From contig DGPL01000038.1 of the NCBI GenBank assembly GCA_002390425.1, positions 14,700 to 68,573 on the forward strand: DNA of 53,874 bases, given 5' to 3'. Below the pieces are notes generated by a model. The model was not told the DNA's origin, searched no databases, and saw only the letters and a list, made by a program, of their open reading frames with translations. Positions 35,957 to 45,012 of the stretch are shown here, piece by piece; position 1 is the first letter of the stretch, and each line of letters opens with the position of its first letter. This DNA is from Kordiimonadaceae bacterium UBA4441 (GTDB taxonomy: Bacteria > Pseudomonadota > Alphaproteobacteria > Sphingomonadales > Emcibacteraceae). The position numbers and the translations under genes were made by a program.

Positions 35957-36902
35957 ATGCTCACTCTATTGCTTCCTCTTGTGATTGGCGGGTTAATGGC
36001 TTCTGCGGTCAGCACGCAAGCACAGGATATTTTGGAAAAGAAATCTGATGATCCGCTTGTGCAAGCGGCATACGCGAAAACGGCAACCCCGTCTGGTGTA
36101 CCTTACCGTGAAAAAGATATGGGCGCTAATAGTGAAGATTGGTTTAAAGGTGATCTTGAAGTTGCAAATATAGTTTTTGCGTCATCACCTCTAGAAGAAA
36201 GTTCTTATAGTTGGCGTGGTCGCCGTGAAGGGTTCATGGGTAATTACGCTAAGGCAGTTGATATATTCACCCAAGGATTAGAATTATTCCCCTGAAAGTT
36301 ATGCGCTTTATCGTTACCGAGGGTTTCATCTGGTGAGAAATTATCAATTCGAAGAGGGATTAATTGATCTTCGCCGTGCGGAAGAACTTATTGAAAATGT
36401 TGATGTGTCGCCAGTTCAAGAAGGCATTCCGAGTAAATCAAATTATAGCCCAAGTACATTTAAGAGAAATATTTATTTCTTCATTGCCGAGAGCAGCATG
36501 GCGACAGGCGATTATAATACTGTAATTGAATATATGGATAAGGCCTATGATGCCAATCAATTGCGAGATAAAGATGATTTCTTAGTATCGACAGCATTTT
36601 ATAAATATATGGCGATGCGTAAATTAGGGCGCCATGATGAAGCCATCGAAATGGTGAAAGCCATTCCAAACGGATTGGATATTATTGATAACCACTCATA
36701 TTATGACGCTATCATGTATTTAAAAGGACGCACAAGTCGCGAAAGATTTGAAGGACGCGCTGATAGTCTGGGTCGTTACGCAATGGCAATGGTTGATTTA
36801 TTTGAAGATAATTCAGATGGTGCTAAAGAAAAATTCACGCAAGTAACCAATGATAATCCAAAAGGGTATTGGCTTGCGGAAGTGGAACTTTCAAAGCTTT
36901 AA
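35957..36902 (+). pseudogene. TPR-like exported protein with a one-base insertion (copy 1)
   Basis: The first of two paralogues. It has a signal peptide ending Thr-Gln-Ala-Gln and helical repeats resembling tetratricopeptides (Ala-Val-Asp-Ile-Phe-Thr-Gln-Gly-Leu). The frame stops after Leu-Phe-Pro, and a second frame gives Glu-Ser-Tyr-Ala-Leu-Tyr-Arg-Tyr-Arg-Gly, which matches copy 2 exactly at this point (Asp-Ser-Tyr-Lys-Leu-Tyr-Arg-Tyr-Arg-Gly). One extra C in the C4 run 36289-36292 explains it. Repaired, it would be about 315 residues, the length of copy 2. Function unknown; probably periplasmic. Confidence 0.75.
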
Positions 36903-36926
36903 TACATATAACTAAAGGGGACATTC

Positions 36927-37859
36927 ATGAAAAAATTACTGTTTATTGTTGCAGTGATAACGCTTAGTCACGGTGGGTTCGTATTTGCACAGAGCCATGA
37001 TGATGTTATTAAAGCAGCCTATGCGAAAACCCATACACCAACGGGAAGAGAATTTCGCGTAACACGTTATAAAGAAAATACCCAAGCGAGGCTAGAGAAA
37101 GATCTTGAAATTGCGAAAGCAGTTATGGAAGAGGCGCCAGATCGGTCATCAAGTTATGAATGGCTTGGACGCAGATACGGATATCTAGGGATGTTACCAG
37201 AAGCGATTGAAGTGTTTTCAAATGGTCTTAAGAAATTTCCAGACAGTTATAAATTATATAGATATCGTGGCCGTCATTTAGCCCGAAATTATCAATGGGA
37301 TCAGGCAATAAGCGATTATAGAAAAGCGTTAGAAATTTTGAAAGATCAGCCGGATACGTATGAACCGAACGGTATTGCCAATGAGCTTGATTTAACGATT
37401 TCAACGTTTAAACAAAATATTCCTTACTACCTTGGACAGACCAGTATGGCGACGGGTGATTATGAAACCGTTTTAAGCGGCATGGATGAAGCCATTAATG
37501 TTCCGGTTCGTTTTGCCTATATGGAAGAATTAATTCCGGTGACGCTCTGGAAATATTTAGCGCTTAGAAAGCTTGGCCGTCACGCTGATGCGGAAGAGGA
37601 GCTTAAAAAAGTTCCAGACGAATATGATTTAATTGAAAATGATCAATATCACCGCGCCGTCAATTATTTAAAAGGGAATTATACGCGCGAGGAGTTTTTA
37701 GAAATTGCCGATGTGATTGGCAAATATACGGTCGCAATGAAAGATTTATTCGATGGTGACGAGGAAAATGCGAGAAAGCTCTTTAATGAAACTACTGACA
37801 GCGGACCGCGCGGGTTTTGGCCATCAGAAGCAGAACTCATGATGCTTGATGGAAAATAA
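36927..37859 (+). CDS. TPR-like exported protein (copy 2)
   Basis: A 310-residue protein with a signal peptide ending Val-Phe-Ala-Gln. The rest is helical, with TPR-type pairs such as Tyr-Glu-Trp-Leu-Gly-Arg-Arg-Tyr-Gly followed by Ala-Ile-Glu-Val-Phe, and Ala-Ile-Ser-Asp-Tyr-Arg-Lys-Ala. Such repeats usually bind other proteins. It begins 24 bases after copy 1 with an AAAGGGG ribosome site. No enzyme motif is visible. It ends 12 bases from the end of the convergent ammonia-lyase gene. Confidence 0.7.
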   Translation: MKKLLFIVAVITLSHGGFVFAQSHDDVIKAAYAKTHTPTGREFRVTRYKENTQARLEKDLEIAKAVMEEAPDRSSSYEWLGRRYGYLGMLPEAIEVFSNGLKKFPDSYKLYRYRGRHLARNYQWDQAISDYRKALEILKDQPDTYEPNGIANELDLTISTFKQNIPYYLGQTSMATGDYETVLSGMDEAINVPVRFAYMEELIPVTLWKYLALRKLGRHADAEEELKKVPDEYDLIENDQYHRAVNYLKGNYTREEFLEIADVIGKYTVAMKDLFDGDEENARKLFNETTDSGPRGFWPSEAELMMLDGK

Positions 37860-37871
37860 TCTTTATAGAGT

Positions 37872-39035
37872 TTAACCCCCAGAAACGATTTCATTATATA
37901 GTTCGGGATCGGTAGCCCCTTCGGTTCCAAAGAGAAGTATGCGGCTTTGACTATCAATGCCGAGTGCTGACCTTAGTTTTTCTTTATCTTTTAGTTCCAT
38001 AAGGGCGGCAACACCAGCGACGGCACTTTCGCCAGCTTCTATACCATCATCAACGCCAATCCCCATTGCCATTATACACATAGCTGGTTTTACATTGTCA
38101 TCAGAAATGGTGACGAAATCATTAGCATTATTTTTTAAGATATTCCATCCAATGATGGATACTTCACCGCAAGAAAGGCCACCCATTAAGGTTTCTTGTT
38201 CAATGTGAACCATTTTGGGTCGTCCAATTTTTGCACTTTGATAAAGGCAGTCTGCGGTTTCGGGTTCCACGACAACAAACCGCGGACGATGTTCGCCCCA
38301 TATTTTTCCTGCGTGAGCACAGATAGCGCCAGCCAAACCGCCAACACCACCTTGGATTAAAATGTGGGTGGGAAGTTCTTCTTCTTTTAATTGCTCACTT
38401 ATCTCTTTTGTCATTACCGTGTAACCGGCCATGACATATTTTGGTACGTAAGTATAACCATCATAAGAGGTGTCGGAAATGATATGCCATTCATTTTCAA
38501 TGGCATCACGTTTTACCTGAAGTAGGCTATCATCATAGTTTCCATCAACCCATGTGACTTCTGCACCAAGCAGTTCAACGGCGACGCCGCGGCTTTGACT
38601 TACGCCAGAATGCATATATATTTTGCATTTTATACCGCATTCATACGCCCCCCACGCAACTGAACGGCCATGATTGCCATCTGTCGCTGTTGCGACAATG
38701 AAATTCTTCAAATCATTGGTATATTTGCCGTCTTTTAAATCCTGATCGGTGATTTCAACACCGGGATATTTTGCGCTAAGATGCTCCTGTAATACATGGA
38801 CGACTGCGTATGCCCCACCAAGTGATTTAAAGCTTTTTAGACCAAATCGTGTGCTTTCATCTTTATATAAGATTTGACCGACACCCATTTCGGCGGCTAA
38901 TCCTTTTAAATCATGGAGCGGGGATGGTTCATAACCATCCCATTCTTTAATATGTTCATATGCTTCATCAAAAAGAGCGCTATCAAGAATATTATCCGTT
39001 TCCTGATAGTGGGCATTGTTTTTGAAATGATGCAT
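37872..39035 (-). CDS. dpaL: Diaminopropionate ammonia-lyase
   Basis: A 387-residue fold-type II PLP enzyme that splits 2,3-diaminopropionate to pyruvate and two ammonium ions. The start Tyr-Lys-Asp-Glu-Ser-x-Arg-Phe-Gly-Leu and the PLP lysine Lys70 in Ser-Phe-Lys-Ser-Leu-Gly-Gly-Ala-Tyr are specific to this family, with Thr-Asp-Gly-Asn-His-Gly and the phosphate loop Gln-Gly-Gly-Val-Gly-Gly-Leu later. The length fits YgeX/DpaL. It has no signal peptide and is cytoplasmic. It may degrade diaminopropionate from diet or antibiotics, or D-serine as a side reaction. It stands alone. Confidence 0.88.
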   Translation of the reverse strand: MHHFKNNAHYQETDNILDSALFDEAYEHIKEWDGYEPSPLHDLKGLAAEMGVGQILYKDESTRFGLKSFKSLGGAYAVVHVLQEHLSAKYPGVEITDQDLKDGKYTNDLKNFIVATATDGNHGRSVAWGAYECGIKCKIYMHSGVSQSRGVAVELLGAEVTWVDGNYDDSLLQVKRDAIENEWHIISDTSYDGYTYVPKYVMAGYTVMTKEISEQLKEEELPTHILIQGGVGGLAGAICAHAGKIWGEHRPRFVVVEPETADCLYQSAKIGRPKMVHIEQETLMGGLSCGEVSIIGWNILKNNANDFVTISDDNVKPAMCIMAMGIGVDDGIEAGESAVAGVAALMELKDKEKLRSALGIDSQSRILLFGTEGATDPELYNEIVSGG

Positions 39036-39047
39036 AATAATGACTCG

Positions 39048-39607
39048 TTAAAAAGATGAACCGGGTTCTTTAAGAAACTCTATTTCTTCTTTACGTGATC
39101 GTCTACCTAATATTTTATTACGATGGGGTATCTGCCGAAACGATCAATGATTGCCTTATGTTTTAATTCATATTCATAATTGTTTTCAAGGCCTGGGGCA
39201 CTGAATAATAGCTCTGCGGCTTTATGGATTTCGGCCGACTCGCTATGCATAAAGGGCATATAGAGAAAGGATTTTTGGGTATTGGTTAAGTCTTTATCAA
39301 AACCCTTATCAATCGCATTTTGTGCGATACACACGGCCAATGGATCGGTCGCAAAGGCTTGTTTTTTATCACGAAACATATTTCGTGGGAATTGATCAAG
39401 CACAATGACCTCGGCAAGGGCGGAAAGAGGGCTATACCGCCAATTAACGAGTTCGCCAACGGCAGCGCGCTTATAAATATCATGAAAATGTTTTTTGATT
39501 TCTTTATCTAAGTCAGTGTTTTTTATAAACCAGTCTTTAGGCGTTAATTCTTCGAACCAGAAATAAATGACATCATCTGCAGTGATATTTTTATGTTTCT
39601 TCGTCAT
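39048..39607 (-). pseudogene. DUF924 family protein with a C-terminal frameshift
   Basis: An all-helical DUF924 protein. Family landmarks are Tyr-Phe-Trp-Phe-Glu-Glu near the start, Val-Leu-Asp-Gln-Phe-Pro-Arg-Asn and Phe-Leu-Tyr-Met-Pro-Phe-x-His-Ser-Glu. The frame then ends in an abnormal Ile-Val-Ile-Lys-Tyr at 39107, but the next frame reads Pro-His-Arg-Asn-Lys-Ile-Leu-Gly-Arg and Glu-Phe-Leu, the usual family C-terminus. One base missing from G4 39125-39128 explains this. The unrepaired protein would lose about 25 residues. The start ATG at 39607 follows an AGGG site. Function unknown. Confidence 0.7.
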
Positions 39608-39713
39608 TTCAACACCCTGGATCCACTTAATTTTTAATCCCATTAAAATTAATGAAGTTTATAAGGTAGAGTTGCCCATAAAAGATGTCAAATTATGTTT
39701 AGATTAAGGAGAA

Positions 39714-39998
39714 TTACTCTTGTGGTTCGTTTTCTTTTTCTGCTTCTATATTCATTTCGCGCTGGATAATGGGTTTATTCAATCGTTTTCCAACGATGCA
39801 CATGAATATCCCAGCAGGAAATGCAAGAATGGCAGAAATAAATTCGAAAATAACCTCACCAAGGCCATCGAAACCAACTTGAGAATAAATGAAATACGCA
39901 TAGAAAGGACCAACACCGATTAAAAAGCTGCCAAAGGCCATCATTATCGAGCGTAGGAAACGGTAATTATAAACTTTTTGATCAAAATTTCTTAGCAA
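39714..39998 (-). CDS. Hypothetical two-helix membrane protein
   Basis: A protein of up to 94 residues with hydrophobic segments at about residues 18-40 and 48-68 and an acidic, Glu-rich C-terminus. The start is a TTG at 39998, because an in-frame TAA lies just upstream; Met at residue 19 is an alternative. I do not recognise the family. It lies between amine oxidase copy 1 and the DUF924 gene. A TATATTATATAATC region about 40 bases upstream may be its promoter, but I see no convincing minus 35. Confidence 0.5.
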   Translation of the reverse strand: MLRNFDQKVYNYRFLRSIMMAFGSFLIGVGPFYAYFIYSQVGFDGLGEVIFEFISAILAFPAGIFMCIVGKRLNKPIIQREMNIEAEKENEPQE

Positions 39999-40072
39999 TG
40001 TTTATTCATCCATCATTATGGTTTAAGGATTATATAATATAAGTGCGCACAAAATTGAAGAGAAAAGGAGTA

Positions 40073-41660
40073 TTATTCCTTACTGACGCGTTTATCCAAA
40101 TCTTCGATTGAATGCCATGCGGCTTCGATTGCGGCAAACATCCACCCTTGATGAAAAGGGGCCATGCAGTTTCCGGAAAAGAGGACGCGCTTCTCGCCCT
40201 CAATTAAAGGAGGCATTTTTCGTATAATATTGCGCCTTGACCAAGTTACCCATGCTGCAAGGGCGTATTTTTGTTTATGCCATGCCATTGAGATGCCTTT
40301 GCCGTTGAAATATTTGCGAAAATTATCCGGATGTATTTGTTCACCAATACCGAGGCTGGTTTCAATACGGTCAGCAATTGATTTATTGCCAAGCTTTATA
40401 GCGCCACCACGGCGCGCGTAAGATGTGAGTAACACGCCCGTTTTATTGCTGAAAAGTTCATTTGACGGATAACTGATAGTGCCGCTTTCTTCAAAGTCAT
40501 TGGCTGTTATACCACCGTATATTTCTTCCTTCGTTTCCCAGAAACGTTCTGAGAATTGAAGGCCATTTTTCACAATTGGTGAAGACGATGGGGCGCGTAA
40601 TCCATCGATAACATCGTCCCTGAAATCGGTTTTGATTTTATTTAATGTCGGAAAAACGAGACAGGAAATTGCATAATCACCAGTGATGGTTTTAACAGCA
40701 CCCGATTTTGTATCTTGATAAGTAACTGTGACACTGTTTTCCGTTTGCTTAATTTCAGTAATTTCAGAATTAAGTTGAATGGTACCTTTTGGTAAGGTTG
40801 CCTCAATAGCACGTGGAATTTGATCCATGCCGCCTGATGGTTGGAACATCATTGGGGGATGATCGCGTTCTTCCTGATGGGCGCCAAGTTTTATATCAAG
40901 TAGTTCAGTAAGTTTATAAGGATCACCAAGTTTACCCATATCTGTGCCGACTGTTGGTGTATTTTCCCATCCACGGGCAAGATTTGCGCGGTAGTTGAGT
41001 TCACGGCGGTCAATAAGACCTGTTGATTTTAGATATTCAAGAAGGCGTTCTTGGTCTTCTTTGGTAAGACGTTGATCAAGGAAGCCATCATTAACGCATT
41101 TTGCAAGAAGTTCCGCAACATGACCAGCGCGGTCGGTATCAACATCGGATTGTCTTAATGATTTTCCGACAAGTGGGCCGTCACCTTTACTTTGATGATA
41201 ATAGGCAGAGAAAGCTTTGTTTACAAAGGGTTCAAGGAGATGCCAAGGGTTTTACAGTAATAAATTGTTGAATGATGTTCAGGTGGAATACGCCATGGAC
41301 CGACGTTCAAATATTGATTGTTTTCAAAGTCACAAACTTGACGTTCACCGCCGACGTCTTCTATTACTGTGCCGTTACGTGCAGACATGCAGCGTCCACC
41401 TGCATGATCTTTGGCTTCCAGTATTTTTACATCATACCTTTTTTAATCAACTCCATTGCGCAAACAAGACCAGAAATTCCAGCGCCAAGGATGAGTACTT
41501 TTTTGCCATTTCCATCAGCCGTCATTTTGGGTGGGGCGGTCATGGTTGATGTCATAGCACGGTCCCAGCCGGCCATGGTCGCCATCATTGCCGATGTTCC
41601 GGCGACCATTTCTATGCAGGTTAAAAAGTCACGCTTTGTGAAGATTGTATTGTCTGTCAT
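40073..41660 (-). pseudogene. FAD-dependent amine oxidase, Tat-type, two frameshifts (copy 1 of 6)
   Basis: The most broken member of a tandem array. The first frame has the Thr-Lys-Arg-Asp-Phe-Leu signal and the FAD-binding Gly-Ala-Gly-Ile-Ser-Gly, then fails at Lys-Lys-Gly. The second frame continues Tyr-Asp-Val-Lys-Ile-Leu-Glu-Ala with Gly-Gly-Arg-Cys and ends after Leu-Gly-Ile-Ser-Leu. The third runs from Pro-Phe-Val-Asn-Lys to the end. Missing bases in the C2 at 41437-41438 and the G2 at 41236-41237 explain both shifts when compared with copies 3-6. Repaired, it is about 529 residues. Its signal also differs: Glu-Met-Val-Ala-Gly-Thr-Ser instead of Gly-Met-x-Gly-Gly-Ser. Confidence 0.8.
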
Positions 41661-41664
41661 TTGA

Positions 41665-41700
41665 AAACCCCTAATTTTGTTAAAAACATATTAGGGGTTT
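41665..41700. repeat. Inverted repeat covering the ribosome site of oxidase copy 1
   Basis: An 11-bp perfect inverted repeat (41665-41675 with 41690-41700) lies between copies 2 and 1. On the minus strand its 3' arm carries the AGGGG ribosome site of copy 1, 5-9 bases before the ATG region. It could hide that site, or act as a weak terminator for copy 2, since four U residues follow. Confidence 0.5.
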
Positions 41701-41723
41701 AAAATCATTTTTCAAGTGAGCTT

Positions 41724-43308
41724 TTAACTCTGTGCGATACGCTTATCCAAATCTTCGATGGCATACCAGGCACTTTCAATTGCGCCTACCATCCATCCTG
41801 TGTGTTGTGGCGCCATGCCGCCACCTGCGAACAGAACGCGTTTCTCACCTTTTAAAAGGGCAGGAAACTTGCGTCTGCGGTTGCGATTTGACCATCTTAC
41901 CCAGCCAGCAAGAGCATATTTCTGCTTATGCCAAGCAAGGGAAATGGATTGTCCGTTATAGTATTTTCGGGCAAGTCCAGGATGGATTTTTTCCATGGCA
42001 TCAAGACCTTGTTCATTGCGGTCTGCGATACTTTTATTGCCAAGAGTGATGCTATTACCGCGCTTCGCATATGAGGTAAGGATAACACCGCCCATATTAC
42101 TATGAAGGTCGGATGACGGGTAGCTGATGTCTTCATGACCTGGTATATCGGTATGAGTGACGCCGCCGTAGATCATTTCATCTTCCCAAAATCGATGGCT
42201 AAACTGTTGACCAAGCTTAACAACAGGTGCGGCGGCCGGTGCTTTAAGTGCATCGACAACTACGTCGGAAAAGTCAGTATTGATTTTATTTAATAATGGG
42301 AAGGGAAGGCAGGAAATACAGTAATCTGCAGTTGCTGTCTCAACTTTACCCGTCTTAGTATCAGTAAAGGTGACGGTTACACCATCATCACTTTGCATAA
42401 TATCAGTGATTTCGGCATTAAATCGGAATATGGTCTTTGGTAGGGCGCGTTCCATACCACGAGCAATTTGATCCATACCGCCTAATGGTTGGAACATAAC
42501 GCCAGGATGGTCGGCATCTTCGTATTCGCCGCCAAACTTATAATCAAGCAGTTCTTTTAAGGCGAAAGGCTCAGAAAGATCGCCATCATCTATACCGATT
42601 TTTGGGTAACGTGAATAGCCACGTGCTTGATTTGCTTTATATTTCAAGTCTTTTGAATCAAGAAGGCCGGCTTCTTTGAGATAATCGACCAATTTATCTA
42701 TGTCTTCTTGTTCTAATTTGTCATCAAGTGAACCATCCGCAGCACATTTTGCAAGTAGTTCATGGATGTGTCCTGCGCGATCTGTATCTGCTTCGACTTG
42801 TTTAATACTTTTATTTTTTAGTGTGCCTTCAGTTTTTTCAGAAAAGTAGTATGAATATATTGCTTTATTGACAAATACTTCAAGTGGTACATTAAGTGTC
42901 TTACAGTAATGTAAGACGGCGTGATGTTCAGCTGGAATACGCCAAGGACCCACATTTAAATATTGATTATTTTCAAACTGACATGTTTGTGTTTCGCCGC
43001 CGACATCTTGAATGACTGTCCCTTTTCGAGCTGATATACAGCGTCCACCAGGTGTGCTTTGTGCTTCTAATATCTTTACATCGTATCCCTTTTTGCGCAT
43101 TTCGATAGCGCTTACCATTCCGGCAAGACCACCACCAAGAATTAGCAGGGATTTTCCATTGCCGTCAACGATTAGTGTCGGTGGCTTTTGCATTTGTCGC
43201 AGCTGCGCTCATTTCCCAGCCACGTAGAGCGGTCATAACGGCGGCTGTACCGCCAACCATTCCAACAGATTGTAAGAAATTACGTTTTGATATATTTTTT
43301 GAAGCCAT
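41724..43308 (-). pseudogene. FAD-dependent amine oxidase, Tat-type, N-terminal frameshift (copy 2 of 6)
   Basis: The main frame (from 43193) holds a full flavin amine oxidase: FAD loop Gly-Gly-Gly-Leu-Ala-Gly, Gly-Gly-Arg-Cys, Gly-Gly-Met-Asp and the C-terminal Gly-Trp-Met-Val-Gly-Ala-Ile-Glu-Ser-Ala-Trp. The Tat-type signal (Ser-Lys-Arg-Asn-Phe-Leu, then Gly-Met-Val-Gly-Gly-Thr-Ala-Ala) lies upstream in a different frame, starting at ATG 43308 with an AAGGAT site. A shift near 43180-43186 joins them. Without it the enzyme would lack its export signal or not be made. The gene begins 3 bases after copy 3 ends, so these two are an operon. Confidence 0.75.
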
Positions 43309-43311
43309 AAT

Positions 43312-44916
43312 TTATCCTTGAGCAATACGTTTATCAAGATCAGCAAGTGTTAGCCAAGCACCTTCGATCGCGCCAGCCATCCAACCGTCAAGAATTGGGG
43401 TAATACCGTTACCAGAGAAGAGAACGCGACGTTCGCCTTTTAACAAGATCGGAAGTTTATTCCTGCGGCCGCGTGCGGACCAACCAACCCATCCACCAAG
43501 TGAATATTTTTCCTTATGCCAAGCCATTGACATGGCTTTGCCATTGAAATGTTTACGGTAAAGACTCGGATGGACTTTTTCACCGCTCGCTAGTGCGAGC
43601 TCAATTCGGTCAGCGTTTGAAAGATTACTATTGGCGACGGCATTGGCCCCAAATTCATAATCACCTAGCAGAACACCGCCATTTGGACTATGAAGATCAT
43701 TTGACGGATAAGAAATAATTCTGTTCCCCGGTATGTCAGTTTGCGTGACACCACCATAGATCATTTCATCTTTTTCCCAGAAACGGCGATCAAATTGTAA
43801 ACCGATTTTATAAGCAGGAGCACTTCTTGGGCTTTTGATCGCATCAATCACTTCAGCAGTAAAATCATTTTCAATTTGATTTAAGACACCAAATGGAATG
43901 GTTGAGACACAATAATCAGCGCTGATGACTTCTTCTTTTCCGCTTTCAGTGTCAAAATAACTGACTTGTGCGGCGTTATCGGTTTGTTCAATTTTGGTGA
44001 CATCTTTGTTGAATTTAATCATGTCGCGGGGCAGGGCTTCATACATGGCTTTGGCAATACGGTCCATGCCACCAACGGCTTGGAACATCACCGCAGGATG
44101 ATCTGCTGTATCCCAACGAGCACCAACGCTGACTTTTAATAAATCGGAAAAATTATAAGGATCAGAATAGGTGCCAAAATTCATACCTGCACCCGGATAA
44201 CTATCATAGCCACGTGCGCGTCCAGCAACATAATTAAGTTCTTTACGGTTTAGAAGACCAGTGTTTCTAAGATGTTCTAGCAGGTTATCACGATCTTCTG
44301 GTGTCATTTTATCATCAAGTGAGCCGTCAGAAGCACATTTTGTAAGCAGTTCATAAATGTTACCATGGCGATCAACATCTGCATGGCGATGACGGATGCG
44401 CTTTCCTTTAAAGGGGCCTTCAGCTTTTTCAGAATAAATGAAAGTTTGTGCGCTTTCATTAATCATGGGTTGAAGTTCCACATTTAATGTATGGCAGTAA
44501 TGAAGTGTTGAATGATGTTCTTGTGCAATGCGCCAAGGGCCATGGTTTACATATTGATTGTTATCAAAATCACAAACCTGTTTTTCACCACCAATTTCAT
44601 GGATAACCGTGCCTTTACGTGCGGATTGACAACGGCCACCAGCAAAAGAACGGGCTTCTAGAATCTCAACATCATAGCCTTTTTTGCTAAGTTCAATGCC
44701 CATAACCATTCCAGCTAATCCGGCACCAAGCACAATGATTTTTTTGCCCGAACCTTCAGACATCATTTTTGGCGGTTCTTTTTGATCAGAAGCAATGGAT
44801 TTATCAAAAGCACCCATTGCCGCCAGCATTGCTGCTGAACCGCCCATTATGCCAAGTGATTGTAAAAAATCGCGTTTTGTTAATGAACCAAGTATATTAT
44901 CGTTATTATCAGTCAT
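43312..44916 (-). CDS. FAD-dependent amine oxidase, Tat-type (copy 3 of 6)
   Basis: A protein of about 534 residues of the amine oxidase/L-amino-acid oxidase family, which oxidises amines or amino acids to imines and passes electrons to O2 or another acceptor. The N-terminus has a Tat-like signal with Lys-Arg in place of Arg-Arg (Thr-Lys-Arg-Asp-Phe-Leu-Gln-Ser-Leu-Gly, then a Gly/Ala-rich core). The FAD loop Gly-Ala-Gly-Leu-Ala-Gly, Gly-Gly-Arg-Cys, Val-Gly-Gly-Met-Asp and the C-terminal Gly-Trp-Met-Ala-Gly-Ala-Ile-Glu-Gly-Ala-Trp are intact. I prefer ATG 44916, with GGGG 7 bases upstream, over the in-frame ATG at 44928. Copy 2 follows 3 bases later. Confidence 0.85.
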   Translation of the reverse strand: MTDNNDNILGSLTKRDFLQSLGIMGGSAAMLAAMGAFDKSIASDQKEPPKMMSEGSGKKIIVLGAGLAGMVMGIELSKKGYDVEILEARSFAGGRCQSARKGTVIHEIGGEKQVCDFDNNQYVNHGPWRIAQEHHSTLHYCHTLNVELQPMINESAQTFIYSEKAEGPFKGKRIRHRHADVDRHGNIYELLTKCASDGSLDDKMTPEDRDNLLEHLRNTGLLNRKELNYVAGRARGYDSYPGAGMNFGTYSDPYNFSDLLKVSVGARWDTADHPAVMFQAVGGMDRIAKAMYEALPRDMIKFNKDVTKIEQTDNAAQVSYFDTESGKEEVISADYCVSTIPFGVLNQIENDFTAEVIDAIKSPRSAPAYKIGLQFDRRFWEKDEMIYGGVTQTDIPGNRIISYPSNDLHSPNGGVLLGDYEFGANAVANSNLSNADRIELALASGEKVHPSLYRKHFNGKAMSMAWHKEKYSLGGWVGWSARGRRNKLPILLKGERRVLFSGNGITPILDGWMAGAIEGAWLTLADLDKRIAQG

Positions 44917-44920
44917 AATA

Positions 44921-44957
44921 TGCCCCATAAATCGGTAATGTTTTAAAATATGGGGCA
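44921..44957. repeat. Inverted repeat covering the ribosome site of oxidase copy 3
   Basis: A 9-bp inverted repeat, TGCCCCATA (44921-44929) and TATGGGGCA (44949-44957), 19 bases apart. On the minus strand the GGGG ribosome site before ATG 44916 lies in the 3' arm, so a folded leader could hide it. It has no U tract and is not a terminator. Confidence 0.5.
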
Positions 44958-45012
44958 GATTACAACTAAATGTTATAAAATAACAATATAAAATTGATAT
45001 TTTTTTCGGAGC

